Assembly: GCA_965243185.1 (NCBI GenBank)
Contig: OZ251531.1
Coordinates: 1,426,001-1,490,000 of the forward strand
Source: CBDBCU01 sp965243185
Lineage (GTDB): Bacteria > Chloroflexota > Dehalococcoidia > Lucifugimonadales > UBA3495
Direction of reading: 5' to 3'
DNA: 64,000 nt
Position 1 is the first letter of the stretch. Every line of letters starts with the position of its first letter. A program made the translations under genes and the position numbers. Below, piece by piece: positions 1 to 8,112 of the stretch. The notes under the pieces are model-generated. The model saw nothing but the letters and a program-made list of their open reading frames with translations, made no database searches and was not told where the DNA came from.

Positions 1-396
1 CGGGCAGCGGCGGCCGCGCCGGAAGTAGCGGGCTTCGTCAAAGACGCCGTAGTTGGGCAGGTACATTTTGCGGTAGATGTCCACCAGTTGGCCGTTGCAG
101 CCGATGGCGGCGGTGTTGGCAAGGTCCTGGTCAACGGCGACATAGCCAACAATTACGGCAATGCCCTGGGATGCGGCGATTATCCGCTCCATAGCGGCGA
201 CATTGGCCTGGAGAAAGGAGGTCTTGAACAGCAAGTCCTCCGGGGGATAGCCGGTGATGGCGAGTTCGGGAAAGGCGATGAGGTCGGCGGCGGCGTTCCG
301 GGCCCGGGCGATGTCGGCGATAATGCGGGCGGTGTTGCCGGCAATATCGCCAACGGTGGAATTGGATTGGGCGAGGGCCAAGCGGAAGTGTTGCAA
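1..396 (-). CDS. nadE: Glutamine-dependent NAD+ synthetase, N-terminal (amidase) part, truncated by window edge
   Basis: The 132 visible codons read as the nitrilase-type glutaminase domain that feeds ammonia to NAD+ synthetase, which converts nicotinic acid adenine dinucleotide to NAD+ in the cytoplasm. Visible landmarks are QSNSTVGDIAGN at the N-terminus, the catalytic Glu in FPEL (residue 44), the TGYPPEDLL signature, and the catalytic Lys in YRK (residue 110) followed by LPNYGVFDE. The third nitrilase residue, Cys, and the C-terminal synthetase domain lie beyond the edge. I chose a TTG start at 396 because GGAG lies about 8 bases upstream and the family's sequence begins there. No gene partner is visible upstream. 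Confidence 0.85.
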   Translation of the reverse strand, partial: MQHFRLALAQSNSTVGDIAGNTARIIADIARARNAAADLIAFPELAITGYPPEDLLFKTSFLQANVAAMERIIAASQGIAVIVGYVAVDQDLANTAAIGCNGQLVDIYRKMYLPNYGVFDEARYFRRGRRCP

Positions 397-685
397 GGAG
401 ATAACTCCGGGCGATGGGTCGGGTACTGCCGGGTATTGTAACCTTTTTCGGGGGTGGTTGCATAGGGGACGGGGATTCGGTTTCGATTGGGGATGATTTT
501 CAACCTTACGATATTAGCGAAAAGTTCATTTCAGCCACGATTGGACGAGGCAATTTCGGCTTAACCCTTGCCAGTTGCTTTTCCCTTTGCTACAATCCCC
601 CCAGCGTCGACCGGGGCTACCCGGTAGCGGCGCGCCGAACCTAACCGCAAACCCAGTCGCAAATGTTATTGGAGGAGGTAGCATT

Positions 686-1468
686 ATGCCGTCCTTTTGG
701 GAAAATCTCCGCTTTGCCGGGGAACGGGAGTTTGACGATATGCACGGCTATCAGGGCCTGGATATGGTGGCTTATGTCAGCCATCCGGCCCCCAGCGAAG
801 GCGTAAGCTGGCCGGCGGTCATCGTCGTTCAAGAGGCTTTCGGGGTCAACGACCACATTCAGAAGGTCTGCGACCGCTTTGCCGCCAACGGCTATGTGGC
901 CGTGGCCCCCGCCGTCTTTCACCGGGAGCATCCCAACCCCAAGCTGGGCTACACCGAGCAGGACTTCAGCATCGCCATCAACCAGTATATGGCGGCGCTG
1001 CGGGACGATGAGCTTGTGGCCGACATCAACGTAACCCTGAACTTCATCCAAAAGGAATACCAGCGCACCGTCGGGCAGAAAGTGGGCATCGTCGGCTACT
1101 GCGTGGGCGGGCGGATAACCTATCTGGCGGCGGCCAGCTGCCCGGGGCTCAGCGCGGCGGTGTCTTACTATCCGGGGCGGGTGCTGGTGCCCTTTGGCGA
1201 CGACAACCCGGCGCCGATTGACTTGACGGAGAACATTAAAATCCCGCTGATGGGGCAGTTCGGCGACCAGGACGCCAACCCGACGCCGGCGGATGTGGCG
1301 GTGATTGAGGAACGGGTCAAGGCCGCCGGCATCAACTACGATTTCAAGATGTACGAGGGGGCCGGCCACGGGTTTAACTGCGATGAGCGGGACAGCTACA
1401 ACGCGGCCGCCGCCGAGGATGCCTGGTCCCGGACTCTGGGCTGGTTTGACCGGCACCTGAAAAGCTAG
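686..1468 (+). CDS. Dienelactone hydrolase family protein (carboxymethylenebutenolidase)
   Basis: This 260-residue alpha/beta hydrolase matches the dienelactone hydrolase family, which opens lactone rings in catabolism of aromatic and related compounds in the cytoplasm. The nucleophile is Cys139 in VGYCVGGR, the acid is Asp194 or Asp196 in QFGDQD, and the base is His228 in GAGHGF; Glu50 in VVQEAFG matches the residue that activates the cysteine. The start is the ATG at 686 because GGAGGAGG at 671-678 sits at good spacing; an upstream in-frame ATG at 575 lacks such a site. It is monocistronic and followed by a strong terminator. The natural substrate cannot be read from sequence. Confidence 0.9.
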   Translation: MPSFWENLRFAGEREFDDMHGYQGLDMVAYVSHPAPSEGVSWPAVIVVQEAFGVNDHIQKVCDRFAANGYVAVAPAVFHREHPNPKLGYTEQDFSIAINQYMAALRDDELVADINVTLNFIQKEYQRTVGQKVGIVGYCVGGRITYLAAASCPGLSAAVSYYPGRVLVPFGDDNPAPIDLTENIKIPLMGQFGDQDANPTPADVAVIEERVKAAGINYDFKMYEGAGHGFNCDERDSYNAAAAEDAWSRTLGWFDRHLKS

Positions 1469-1495
1469 CGGCGGTTAAGACTGCCTAAAACAAAG

Positions 1496-1525
1496 CCCGG
1501 CCGCTGCAAAGCGGCCGGGTTTTTT
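1496..1525 (+). terminator. Rho-independent terminator after the dienelactone hydrolase gene
   Basis: A perfect 10-bp GC-rich stem (1496-1505 with 1510-1519) closes a GCAA tetraloop and is followed by six T at 1520-1525. An A-rich stretch upstream could let it also work on the minus strand, ending the convergent toxin-antitoxin transcript. Confidence 0.9.
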
Positions 1526-1551
1526 GTTGCGGGGACGGCGGGATGGGCGGG

Positions 1552-1836
1552 TTAGACGGGGCGGGTTTGGTTGTTATAAGCCAGGGTTTCTTGGTAAAGG
1601 CGTTCCAGGTTGAGCCAAAAGGAGGCTTGGTTGCCCAAGATTTGGGCGAGGCTTTCGGCCAAGTCGGGGGTGATTTCCCGGCGGCCGGCGATGACCTGGT
1701 CAATCGTTTCCAAAGGCAATCGGCAGCGGGCGGCCAGTTGCTCCCGGGAGATGCCGAGGCACTCAATATCCTCGAGCAAGGACTCGCCCGGGGGAATGGC
1801 CAAGTTGGAGTAGCCGGTGTATTTTTTAGTCGTCAT
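1552..1836 (-). CDS. HigA-like antitoxin (XRE helix-turn-helix), downstream module
   Basis: This 94-residue protein has an XRE-type helix-turn-helix (ISREQLAARCRLPLETIDQVIAG) followed by the HigA hallmark ITPDLAESLAQILG and WLNLERLYQETL. HigA antitoxins neutralise the HigB nuclease and repress their own operon. Its ATG lies inside the end of the toxin gene: the last bases of the toxin (ATGACGACTAA) also encode the antitoxin's first codons, an 11-base overlap implying translational coupling. It is a close paralogue of the antitoxin at 2198-2497. Confidence 0.85.
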   Translation of the reverse strand: MTTKKYTGYSNLAIPPGESLLEDIECLGISREQLAARCRLPLETIDQVIAGRREITPDLAESLAQILGNQASFWLNLERLYQETLAYNNQTRPV

Positions 1837-2125
1837 AGTGGCTGGTCACCTCGTAGATGATTAGCTGGTCGGGGGAGTCGCCGCGGGTGACGATGAGGCG
1901 GTAGCGGCCGATTAGAGTGATGGCGAATTTGCCGGCTTGTTGACCATGCAGGGCATGAATCCGCATCGGCCGGTCTGCGTACAGGTTTCGGAAAGAGTCA
2001 ATGGAACGAATACGGTCGACCCGGTTGATATATCTCCGGGCTACGGCGGCTCCCCATTCTCGAGAGCCTTCCCTGAAATCGTTGTAGCAAAGCTCAAGGT
2101 GGCGGGTATGGAATTCGATTTCCAA
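1826..2125 (-). CDS. HigB/RelE-like toxin, downstream module
   Basis: The 99-residue product fits the HigB/RelE mRNA-interferase family: an N-terminal EIEFHTRHLE strand-helix, the central RIHALHGQQAGKFAITL segment (usual form LH.L.G...G..SIRI) and a C-terminal YRLIV..G.....I.EV strand. HigB toxins cleave ribosome-bound mRNA. I prefer the TTG at 2125 as start because AGGATGA precedes it at correct spacing and both tandem copies keep this arrangement; an upstream ATG at 2182 would add a low-complexity proline-rich tail. The gene comes before its antitoxin, the typical higBA order. Confidence 0.75.
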   Translation of the reverse strand: MEIEFHTRHLELCYNDFREGSREWGAAVARRYINRVDRIRSIDSFRNLYADRPMRIHALHGQQAGKFAITLIGRYRLIVTRGDSPDQLIIYEVTSHYDD

Positions 2126-2197
2126 ATGGTCATCCTGGCGGCAAGTTGGGGATAGCATAGGGGTTGGGGCCGGGGTTGGCAAGGTCGCGGCGGCGGG

Positions 2198-2497
2198 TTA
2201 GCCCGGGCGGGTTTGGTTGTTATAGTCCAGGGTTTCTTGGTAAAGCCGTTCCAAGTTGAGCCAAACAGCGGCTTGGGTGCCGGGCAGGGCTTGAGCGATG
2301 CTTTCGGCCAGGGCCGGGGTGATTTCCTGCTGGCCAGAGTAAATGCGCTGTAGGGTGGCCAAGGGGATTTGGCACAAGTCAGCCATCCGTTCCGGGGAGA
2401 CGCCGCGGCATTCGGCTTCCTCAGCGATGGATTCACCCGGGGGAATGGCCAAGTTGGAGTAGCCGGTGAGGCGGCGGCGGTCGGATTTAGTCGTCAT
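2198..2497 (-). CDS. HigA-like antitoxin, upstream module
   Basis: This 99-residue XRE protein is paralogous to the antitoxin at 1552-1836: GYSNLAIPPGES is shared, followed by the helix-turn-helix VSPERMADLCQIPLATLQRI and the ITPALAESIAQALPGTQAAVW tail. It starts inside the preceding toxin gene through the same 11-base overlap. The family binds and neutralises HigB and autoregulates the operon. It probably partners the toxin at 2487-2786. Confidence 0.85.
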   Translation of the reverse strand: MTTKSDRRRLTGYSNLAIPPGESIAEEAECRGVSPERMADLCQIPLATLQRIYSGQQEITPALAESIAQALPGTQAAVWLNLERLYQETLDYNNQTRPG

Positions 2498-2786
2498 AGT
2501 GGGGAGTCACCTCGTAGATAATCAGGTGTTCGTCAGTTTCGCCCGGGCCGACGATAAGGCGGTAGCGGCCGATTAGGGTAATGGCGAATTTGCCGGTATA
2601 AGGGGGGTGCAAAGGATGCAGGCGCAGGTTGGAGTAGTTGTATATCTCTCCAAAGACGTGGATTTGACGGAGCAGATTTAACCGCTCGATATAACGCCGC
2701 CCTACCGCTGTTCCCCATTCGCGCATAGCTGTGCTGCTGCTGTGATAGCAGCGTTCAAGGCGGCGGGTGTGGAATTCGATTTCCAA
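2487..2786 (-). CDS. HigB/RelE-like toxin, upstream module
   Basis: This 99-residue toxin is a paralogue of 1826-2125: it begins EIEFHTRRLERCY and contains GKFAITLIGRYRLIVGPGE. The TTG at 2786 is chosen because the AGGATGA ribosome-binding site and start context are identical to the other copy; the reading frame stays open upstream to 2918 without a good site. About 45 bases upstream of the TTG are nearly identical between the two copies, so the duplication unit includes the promoter or leader. Confidence 0.75.
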   Translation of the reverse strand: MEIEFHTRRLERCYHSSSTAMREWGTAVGRRYIERLNLLRQIHVFGEIYNYSNLRLHPLHPPYTGKFAITLIGRYRLIVGPGETDEHLIIYEVTPHYDD

Positions 2787-2911
2787 ATGGTCATCCTGGC
2801 GGCAAGTTGGGGATAGTATAGGGGTTGGGGATGGGATTGGCAAGGTGAACCTGAGTCCCGTTGGCGCGGGAATGACGGTTGGGGGACGAGGTATTATAAC
2901 GCCGGCCGGCG

Positions 2912-3142
2912 TCACCACTCCAGTACCACATCCGCGCCGATGTCCAACTGCGCCGCCAAGTGTTCGGCAATATCCAACCGCAGCCCATCATCCTGCGGGA
3001 AAGCCTTGCCGAGAAAGACCGTCCACCCTTCATCCCCGGTACTGTTGACACCGTGAACGGCATCGTAGCAATGGAGGCCGGGGTTGCTGTAGTCGGTGAT
3101 GAAAGCATTGACGGCGCTGATAACGGCGGCGTGGGTGGGCAT
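2912..3142 (-). CDS. Small hypothetical protein, 76 aa
   Basis: This short reading frame has a good ribosome-binding site (GGGAGG about 7 bases before the ATG). The product is soluble, acidic at its C-terminal end (DIAEHLAAQLDIGADVVLEW) and has no motif I recognise. It sits between the protease gene upstream and the toxin-antitoxin modules downstream on the same strand. I cannot assign a function. Confidence 0.55.
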   Translation of the reverse strand: MPTHAAVISAVNAFITDYSNPGLHCYDAVHGVNSTGDEGWTVFLGKAFPQDDGLRLDIAEHLAAQLDIGADVVLEW

Positions 3143-3167
3143 TGGGAAACCTCCCGGCGTCAGATTT

Positions 3168-4292
3168 CTAGGTGGGCTGCAAGCGGCGCAAAAAGGTGTT
3201 CAACACCAGCCTTAACCCGGCTTTGTCGTCCGGGCTGTTCTCCTCAGTTACCAATCTCGCAAAAAGGATGTAAATGTGGCCGCCGCACTCCAAAGAGGAG
3301 AAGTTATACCTCCCGTTGAACACTCCATCGCCGTCCCGGTATTCGCCTTGATAGTCGAAATGGAACGACTGCTTACCCCGATGTTGACCGGTGATGAGCT
3401 TGTCCACTTTTCCAGAGGCCCAGGTAGTTGCCCGAACTTGCAGACTCTCGCGGTTACGGGAAGCGAAGGTATGCAAGGTGTCTCCGGTATCTACCAGGGA
3501 CAGGAATAAACTACTGTCCTCGGACTGAAACCGCGCAAAGTTGGGCGTAGAACCGGGGGACAACTCCCACGACGGCGGCAGGTTAATGCTGAACCGCTCG
3601 CCAAAGATAATGTGCTGCGGAGTACCACCCCGTCGAGTTTCTGACGGAGCGGGAGCGGGGGATTCCGGTTGGGGCGTAGCCGGAGGATTGATCGCCTTGG
3701 CTAGGAACGGGAACTGCCCCTTGACTGCATTTGCAGCAATGGCGAAGTGGATGCCCGCAACAGGTTTCCCACCACCAGCCTTTACAAGACTTTTAGTATT
3801 TACCCCGATGACATTGCCTTGTTGGTCAATCAGCGGGCCGCCGCTATTGCCCGGATTGATGTCGGCATTCGTCAGCAACTCACCAGTAGTGGGCTTGGCG
3901 CTTACGATACCTTGGGTAACGGTTAATGTGCGGATTCGGCTCGGAACCGGATAGCCTACGGCGATAACCGGTTCACCGACTTTAGCCAAGTCAGAATTCC
4001 CCAAAGACAGCGGAACGTGTAATGGGCTGCCAATGACTTGGAGACAAGCCAAGTCAAGGTTATCCCGACCGGTGGGCAGGATGACCCCATCCACATCTAC
4101 GTTGCCCAAGAACCGGACGGTCACCGTGTCTCCGTGATGCACCAAGTCATTCTCATCAGCAACCACGTGGGCGTTGGTGATGACGTGACCGGCCGCGGAC
4201 ACTACAAAACCCGAGCCGCTTCCGTGACGGGTTATTACCCCGTGTTCAACCTTGCTGACGATTTCCGGCCAAGCCATCTGCTTGAGAGTCAC
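3168..4292 (-). CDS. Trypsin-like serine protease (S1C, HtrA/DegP-type catalytic domain)
   Basis: A protease of about 374 residues with the S1C catalytic triad: His42 in TNAHVV, Asp80 in NLDLACL and Ser150 in NPGNSGGPL. There is no PDZ domain. After a proline-rich linker, the C-terminal half (RFSINLPPSWEL... onward) resembles a ligand-binding beta domain of the DUF1795/PsbP type. I chose the GTG at 4292 because GGAGG precedes it by 6 bases; the longer frame to 4367 adds a basic, non-conserved tail. No signal peptide is evident with this start, so a cytoplasmic location or unconventional export is possible. The substrate is unknown. Confidence 0.82.
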   Translation of the reverse strand: MTLKQMAWPEIVSKVEHGVITRHGSGSGFVVSAAGHVITNAHVVADENDLVHHGDTVTVRFLGNVDVDGVILPTGRDNLDLACLQVIGSPLHVPLSLGNSDLAKVGEPVIAVGYPVPSRIRTLTVTQGIVSAKPTTGELLTNADINPGNSGGPLIDQQGNVIGVNTKSLVKAGGGKPVAGIHFAIAANAVKGQFPFLAKAINPPATPQPESPAPAPSETRRGGTPQHIIFGERFSINLPPSWELSPGSTPNFARFQSEDSSLFLSLVDTGDTLHTFASRNRESLQVRATTWASGKVDKLITGQHRGKQSFHFDYQGEYRDGDGVFNGRYNFSSLECGGHIYILFARLVTEENSPDDKAGLRLVLNTFLRRLQPT

Positions 4293-4510
4293 TGGACACC
4301 TCCGGCATACCCTTTTCGAGTTGCGCTGCTCCGATTTACCCCGGCCCGGGGAAAGGATTAGGGACAAATAATCCCACTAAATTGCCCCGGCGTCAACCGC
4401 GCCCCGGCCGCGCTACGCCTGTAAGCCTGTTTCAATTTCAAAGATATGTCAGTTGCCCCTGTCAGTCCAAGGGCAATATGGTATAGTGTAGCATATACCT
4501 ATGGCGAGGT

Positions 4511-5371
4511 ATGGCAATGCCTGACCATCCTTTGGCCGAAGTTTTCGGGTTCCCGTCGGACAACTTTTCCCGGGCGGCGTCCCGGCACCGCCGGGACAAG
4601 CTCTGCCAGTTCAACAACAAAGTCGCCCACTGCACCAAAGACAAGGCTAACGACCCGTTGGGCGTTTGCAGCATCTTTGACGGGGAAAAGATTGCCATTA
4701 CCTGCCCGGTCCGGTTTCGGCAGGAATGGCGCATTGTTGAGGATGCGGCCACCTTTTTCTTTCCTGACGCGGCGGAATGGACTTATCTGCCCGAAGTCCG
4801 GTTGCGCGACCGGCAAGGAAAAGCGGCGGGTAACATTGACATAGTGCTGGTGGAGTACGATTCCAGCGGCCGGCTTACGGACTTCGGGGCTTTGGAAGTT
4901 CAATCGGTTTATATCACCGGCAACATTCGGCGTCCCTTTGAGTTTTATATGGGAAACCCGCGCCAAAGGGCTGGAATGGATTGGACTGGAGAACTCCATT
5001 ATCCCAAGCCCGATTATCTTTCCTCCAGCCGTAAGCGTCTTATTCCCCAAATTCTGGCCAAAGGCCAAATCCTGCGCGCTTGGGGCAAGAAAATCGGCGT
5101 GGCACTGGACAAGAGCTTGTTCGACACGCTGCCAATTCTCCCGGAAGTGGCGCCGGCGCAAGCGGATATTGCTTGGTTCGTTTATGATTTGGCATTGAAC
5201 GCTGGAGAGAATACCTACTCTTTGGCGCGCCACCGCACTGTCCATACCACATTCGCGGCGTTGGAACAGATTACTCAACCGGCGGCGGGCAATCTGGACG
5301 ATTTCCTGGAGAGTTTGCAAGCCAAGCTGGATGATAAGCTGGACAACGGCAATCGGGCGGCCGCCAAGTAG
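4511..5371 (+). CDS. NotI-family type II restriction endonuclease
   Basis: The 284-286 residue product resembles the NotI family, whose members cut long GC-rich sites and bind iron through cysteines. An N-terminal cysteine cluster (LCQFNNKVAHCTK, then PLGVCSIFD and TCPVRF) matches the expected metal-binding region. A PD-(D/E)XK-like core follows: NIDIVLVEYD, then FGALEVQSVYITGN with the Glu-x-Gln active-site variant seen in NotI. It is shorter than NotI itself (about 380 residues). The start is 4511 or 4517: GCGAGG is too close to the first ATG and well spaced for the second. A methylase gene follows 12 bases downstream. Confidence 0.8.
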   Translation: MAMPDHPLAEVFGFPSDNFSRAASRHRRDKLCQFNNKVAHCTKDKANDPLGVCSIFDGEKIAITCPVRFRQEWRIVEDAATFFFPDAAEWTYLPEVRLRDRQGKAAGNIDIVLVEYDSSGRLTDFGALEVQSVYITGNIRRPFEFYMGNPRQRAGMDWTGELHYPKPDYLSSSRKRLIPQILAKGQILRAWGKKIGVALDKSLFDTLPILPEVAPAQADIAWFVYDLALNAGENTYSLARHRTVHTTFAALEQITQPAAGNLDDFLESLQAKLDDKLDNGNRAAAK

Positions 5372-5383
5372 GAAGGATACCTT

Positions 5384-6268
5384 TTGGTGAACTACGCTGC
5401 TAGGTCAACGGATTTTTTTAGCGGCAAGCCGGTGGTCAATGTGGCGTCGGTGCCGCAACGGAGCCCTTTCCGCTATCCCGGCGGCAAGACCTGGTTGATT
5501 CCGCATATCCGCCGCTGGTTCGGCTGTTTGTCGGAAAAGCCGGCATTGCTGGTCGAACCCTTTGCCGGGGGTGGCATTGTCAGTTTGACGGCGGTTTTTG
5601 AGGATTGGTCCGACCGGGTTTTGATGGTGGAACGGGATGAGAACGTTGCCAGCGTCTGGCAGACGGTCATCGGCCCGGAAGGAGACCGTCTGGCAGAGCG
5701 CATACTGAGCTTTCCCTTGAGCAAAGAGACGGTGGCAAGGGAGCTGTCCCAATACCCCGACTCTGTTGCTGCGGCCGCCTTTCAGACTATCCTGCGGAAC
5801 CGTACCAACCACGGTGGTATTATGGCGCCCGGGGCCGGTCGGACGCTTTCCGGGGAGAACGGCAAGGGCATCGGCTCCCGGTGGTATCCCGAAACTATCA
5901 GCAAGCGCATCCGGGATATTGGACGGGTTAAAGACCGCATAGATTTCGTTCAGGGGGATGGCCTGGCGGTGCTACGGCAGTACGCGGAAAAGGAGAATAC
6001 AGTCTTTTTTCTTGACCCTCCTTATACGGCCGCCGGCAAGCGGGCCGGAACCCGCCTTTACACCCATAACGCCATCGACCATAACCGGCTTTTTGACTTG
6101 GTCAGCGGTCTGCGCGGCGATTTTTTGATGACCTACGATAATTCGGCGGAGCTGCGGGATAAGGCAGTGCGGCACGAGTTGGATTATGAGGTCGTCCCGA
6201 TGAAAAACACCCATAACACCCGAATGACCGAGCTGTTGATTGGCCGGGACCTGTCTTGGGCCAGATGA
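5384..6268 (+). CDS. D12-class DNA adenine N6-methyltransferase (partner of the NotI-like nuclease)
   Basis: About 294 residues with the D12 (Dam-like) motif order: FRYPGGKTW (motif X) near the N-terminus, EPFAGGGIVSL (SAM-binding motif I) and DPPYTAAGKR (motif IV, the DPPY catalytic site for adenine N6 methylation). It would protect host sites from the endonuclease encoded 12 bases upstream. The start is TTG at 5384 or GTG at 5387, both served by AGGAAGGA at 5370-5377. Pairing an adenine methylase with a NotI-type enzyme is notable, since the NotI site has no adenine. Confidence 0.85.
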   Translation: MVNYAARSTDFFSGKPVVNVASVPQRSPFRYPGGKTWLIPHIRRWFGCLSEKPALLVEPFAGGGIVSLTAVFEDWSDRVLMVERDENVASVWQTVIGPEGDRLAERILSFPLSKETVARELSQYPDSVAAAAFQTILRNRTNHGGIMAPGAGRTLSGENGKGIGSRWYPETISKRIRDIGRVKDRIDFVQGDGLAVLRQYAEKENTVFFLDPPYTAAGKRAGTRLYTHNAIDHNRLFDLVSGLRGDFLMTYDNSAELRDKAVRHELDYEVVPMKNTHNTRMTELLIGRDLSWAR

Positions 6269-6283
6269 TCCAGCGGCCGCCGG

Positions 6284-6838
6284 CTACACCCCAAAACTCT
6301 CCCGAAACCGATACAAAGTCATCTCCGGCTCAATCGGCGCTACCGGCAGATATTCCTGCTCGGTAACTTTAGCGACAATAAACCACGGCCCCGGCGTCTG
6401 CAAAGCCTGCTGGAATACCCCTTCCAAATCCTCCAGGTTATCCACGGTGGCGGTCTGGGGGATGTTGCAACTCTGGGCTACCTTTTCCAGGTCGGTGCCA
6501 AAGGCGGTGTGGCTGGCTTGATGCCCGGTCTGCCCCCACTGCTCATTGTCCCAAACCACGACGATAAGGTTTTGGGGCTGTTCCCGCCCAATGCTGGCAA
6601 TGGCGCCCAGGTTCATCAGCAGGGAGCCGTCGCCGTCCAGGGAAATGACCGGCTGGTCCGTGGACAGCGCCATCCCCAGGGCAATCGAGGAACACAGCCC
6701 CATATTGCCGTAGGTGTAAAAGTTGCGGTCCCGGTGGCCGGCGTGCCACAACTCATCCGTAGTCGGCCCCAGGTTGCTGACGATGGGATAGTCGGCAGCA
6801 TACCGGAGCAGCAGTTGGGTAGCGTCAAACCTAAGCAA
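6284..6838 (-). CDS. TPP-dependent decarboxylase, C-terminal/beta subunit (sulfopyruvate decarboxylase ComE-like)
   Basis: This 184-residue protein is the thiamine-diphosphate pyrophosphate-binding half of a split 2-oxoacid decarboxylase. It shows SNLGPTTDELW, FYTYGNMGLCSSIALGMAL and the TPP motif GDGSLLMNLGAIASIG ending in VVVWDNEQWG. The nearest characterised split enzymes are sulfopyruvate decarboxylase (ComDE); phosphonopyruvate decarboxylase is a related alternative. It overlaps the alpha-subunit gene by 8 bases, so the two are made together. The exact substrate cannot be decided from sequence. Confidence 0.75.
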   Translation of the reverse strand: MLRFDATQLLLRYAADYPIVSNLGPTTDELWHAGHRDRNFYTYGNMGLCSSIALGMALSTDQPVISLDGDGSLLMNLGAIASIGREQPQNLIVVVWDNEQWGQTGHQASHTAFGTDLEKVAQSCNIPQTATVDNLEDLEGVFQQALQTPGPWFIVAKVTEQEYLPVAPIEPEMTLYRFRESFGV

Positions 6839-7337
6839 GTTTCCCTCCGTGGAGCAGCTGGGTCAGGCAGATGGCGACCGGCTGGCGGTTGGCGTGGCAG
6901 AGTTTTATCGCCCCGTCGACGATTTTGTCCATATTGTGTTCGTCCTCGAGGGTAAAATGTACCAAGCCAAGGGTGTCGAGGATGGGGCGGACGGCGCGGC
7001 CCATCGGCACTTGGGCAATGTTGAATTCGCCCGGCCCGCCGCGCAGGTTCAGGAAAATGGGAATAGGCGTCCGGGCCGGGATGCACAGGCTGGCAATGGC
7101 ATTGACGCTGTTGCCGAACCCGCTGGACTGCATAAAGACGGCGGCGTTGCGCCCGGTGGCATAGGCCCCCACCGCAATGCCGACGGCTTCCTCCTCCCGG
7201 GTGGCGGAGACCAAGTGAAAGTAAGGGTCAGCAGCAATCAGGCTGGTTACCCGGTCAATGGAAACATCCGGGACATAGGCAATCAGGGAAGTGTCCCAGT
7301 TTTTCAGCCCTTGCACTATAATATCGTTCCAGGGCAT
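6831..7337 (-). CDS. TPP-dependent decarboxylase, N-terminal/alpha subunit (sulfopyruvate decarboxylase ComD-like)
   Basis: This 168-residue partner carries the pyrimidine-binding half: AYVPDVSIDRVTSLI, then the activating Glu in SATREEEAVGIAVGAY, then MQSSGFGNSVNAIASL and FLNLRGGPGE. It pairs with the downstream beta subunit, which overlaps its stop. GGAGG lies about 13 bases before the ATG, slightly long. The gene is divergent from an HD-domain gene 109 bases away, so both may share a regulatory region. Confidence 0.75.
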   Translation of the reverse strand: MPWNDIIVQGLKNWDTSLIAYVPDVSIDRVTSLIAADPYFHLVSATREEEAVGIAVGAYATGRNAAVFMQSSGFGNSVNAIASLCIPARTPIPIFLNLRGGPGEFNIAQVPMGRAVRPILDTLGLVHFTLEDEHNMDKIVDGAIKLCHANRQPVAICLTQLLHGGKLA

Positions 7338-7446
7338 AAGGTTGGCAGTTCCTCCGGTTCAGGATGGGGGCAATATAGCAGGAATGGGGCGGGAATGTCA
7401 AAGCCGGCCGCGCGCCGGTCAGCCCATCAACTCAGGAGGCTTGACT

Positions 7447-8007
7447 ATGGAAACGGTAAGTTTTACCCGGATGGCGGACGGCACCCGGGAGGATTATCAA
7501 CTGCTGGAACGGTTGGAGCAGGAATACGCCGCCGGCACTGCCGACCGGGTATTGACCCATCTCCAGGGACTGCGCGGTTCCTTGGCCGGCTATCAAATCG
7601 ACCGCCTGGAACACTCTTTGCAGACCGCCACCCGCGCCTACCGCCACCACGCCGACACTGAGTTAATCGTCGCCGCCCTGCTCCACGACATCGGCGACAT
7701 CTTGGCGCCCCACAATCACAGCCAGTTGGCGGCGGTTATCCTGAAACCCTATGTATCCCGGCAAACCCACTGGATTATCCGCCATCACGGGCTTTTTCAG
7801 ACCTACTATTACGCCCACCATAGCGGCGGCGACCGCCACGCCCGGGACCGCTACCGGGAACATCCTTGCTACCAGGCCACGGTCGACTTCTGCCAGCTCT
7901 ACGACCAGCCCTCCTTTGACCCGGCCTACAACAGCTTGCCCCTCGACTTCTTTGCGCCGCTGGTACGGGAAATCTTTGCCCGCGAACCCTACGCCGCCCG
8001 GCAGTAA
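7447..8007 (+). CDS. HD-domain metalloprotein, PhnZ/MIOX-like
   Basis: A 186-residue HD protein with metal ligands visible as LEHSLQTA (His), ALLHDIGD (His-Asp), PHNHSQLAA and IRHHGLFQTYYY (His). This layout resembles the mixed-valent di-iron oxygenase branch of the HD family (PhnZ, inositol oxygenase) rather than nucleotide phosphohydrolases, but that is inference. The ATG at 7447 follows AGGAGG closely. It is divergent from the split TPP decarboxylase; a link to organophosphonate or sulfonate breakdown is possible. Confidence 0.65.
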   Translation: METVSFTRMADGTREDYQLLERLEQEYAAGTADRVLTHLQGLRGSLAGYQIDRLEHSLQTATRAYRHHADTELIVAALLHDIGDILAPHNHSQLAAVILKPYVSRQTHWIIRHHGLFQTYYYAHHSGGDRHARDRYREHPCYQATVDFCQLYDQPSFDPAYNSLPLDFFAPLVREIFAREPYAARQ

Positions 8008-8112
8008 AGAACCGGCAATGGCGGCGGGCCGCCCAGCCATCCCAAGCCGCAATTCCTGTTCCCGCCGTGTTACAATTCCCCCGCCCAGCCATCAAAAAAG
8101 GAGGCCCCCGCT

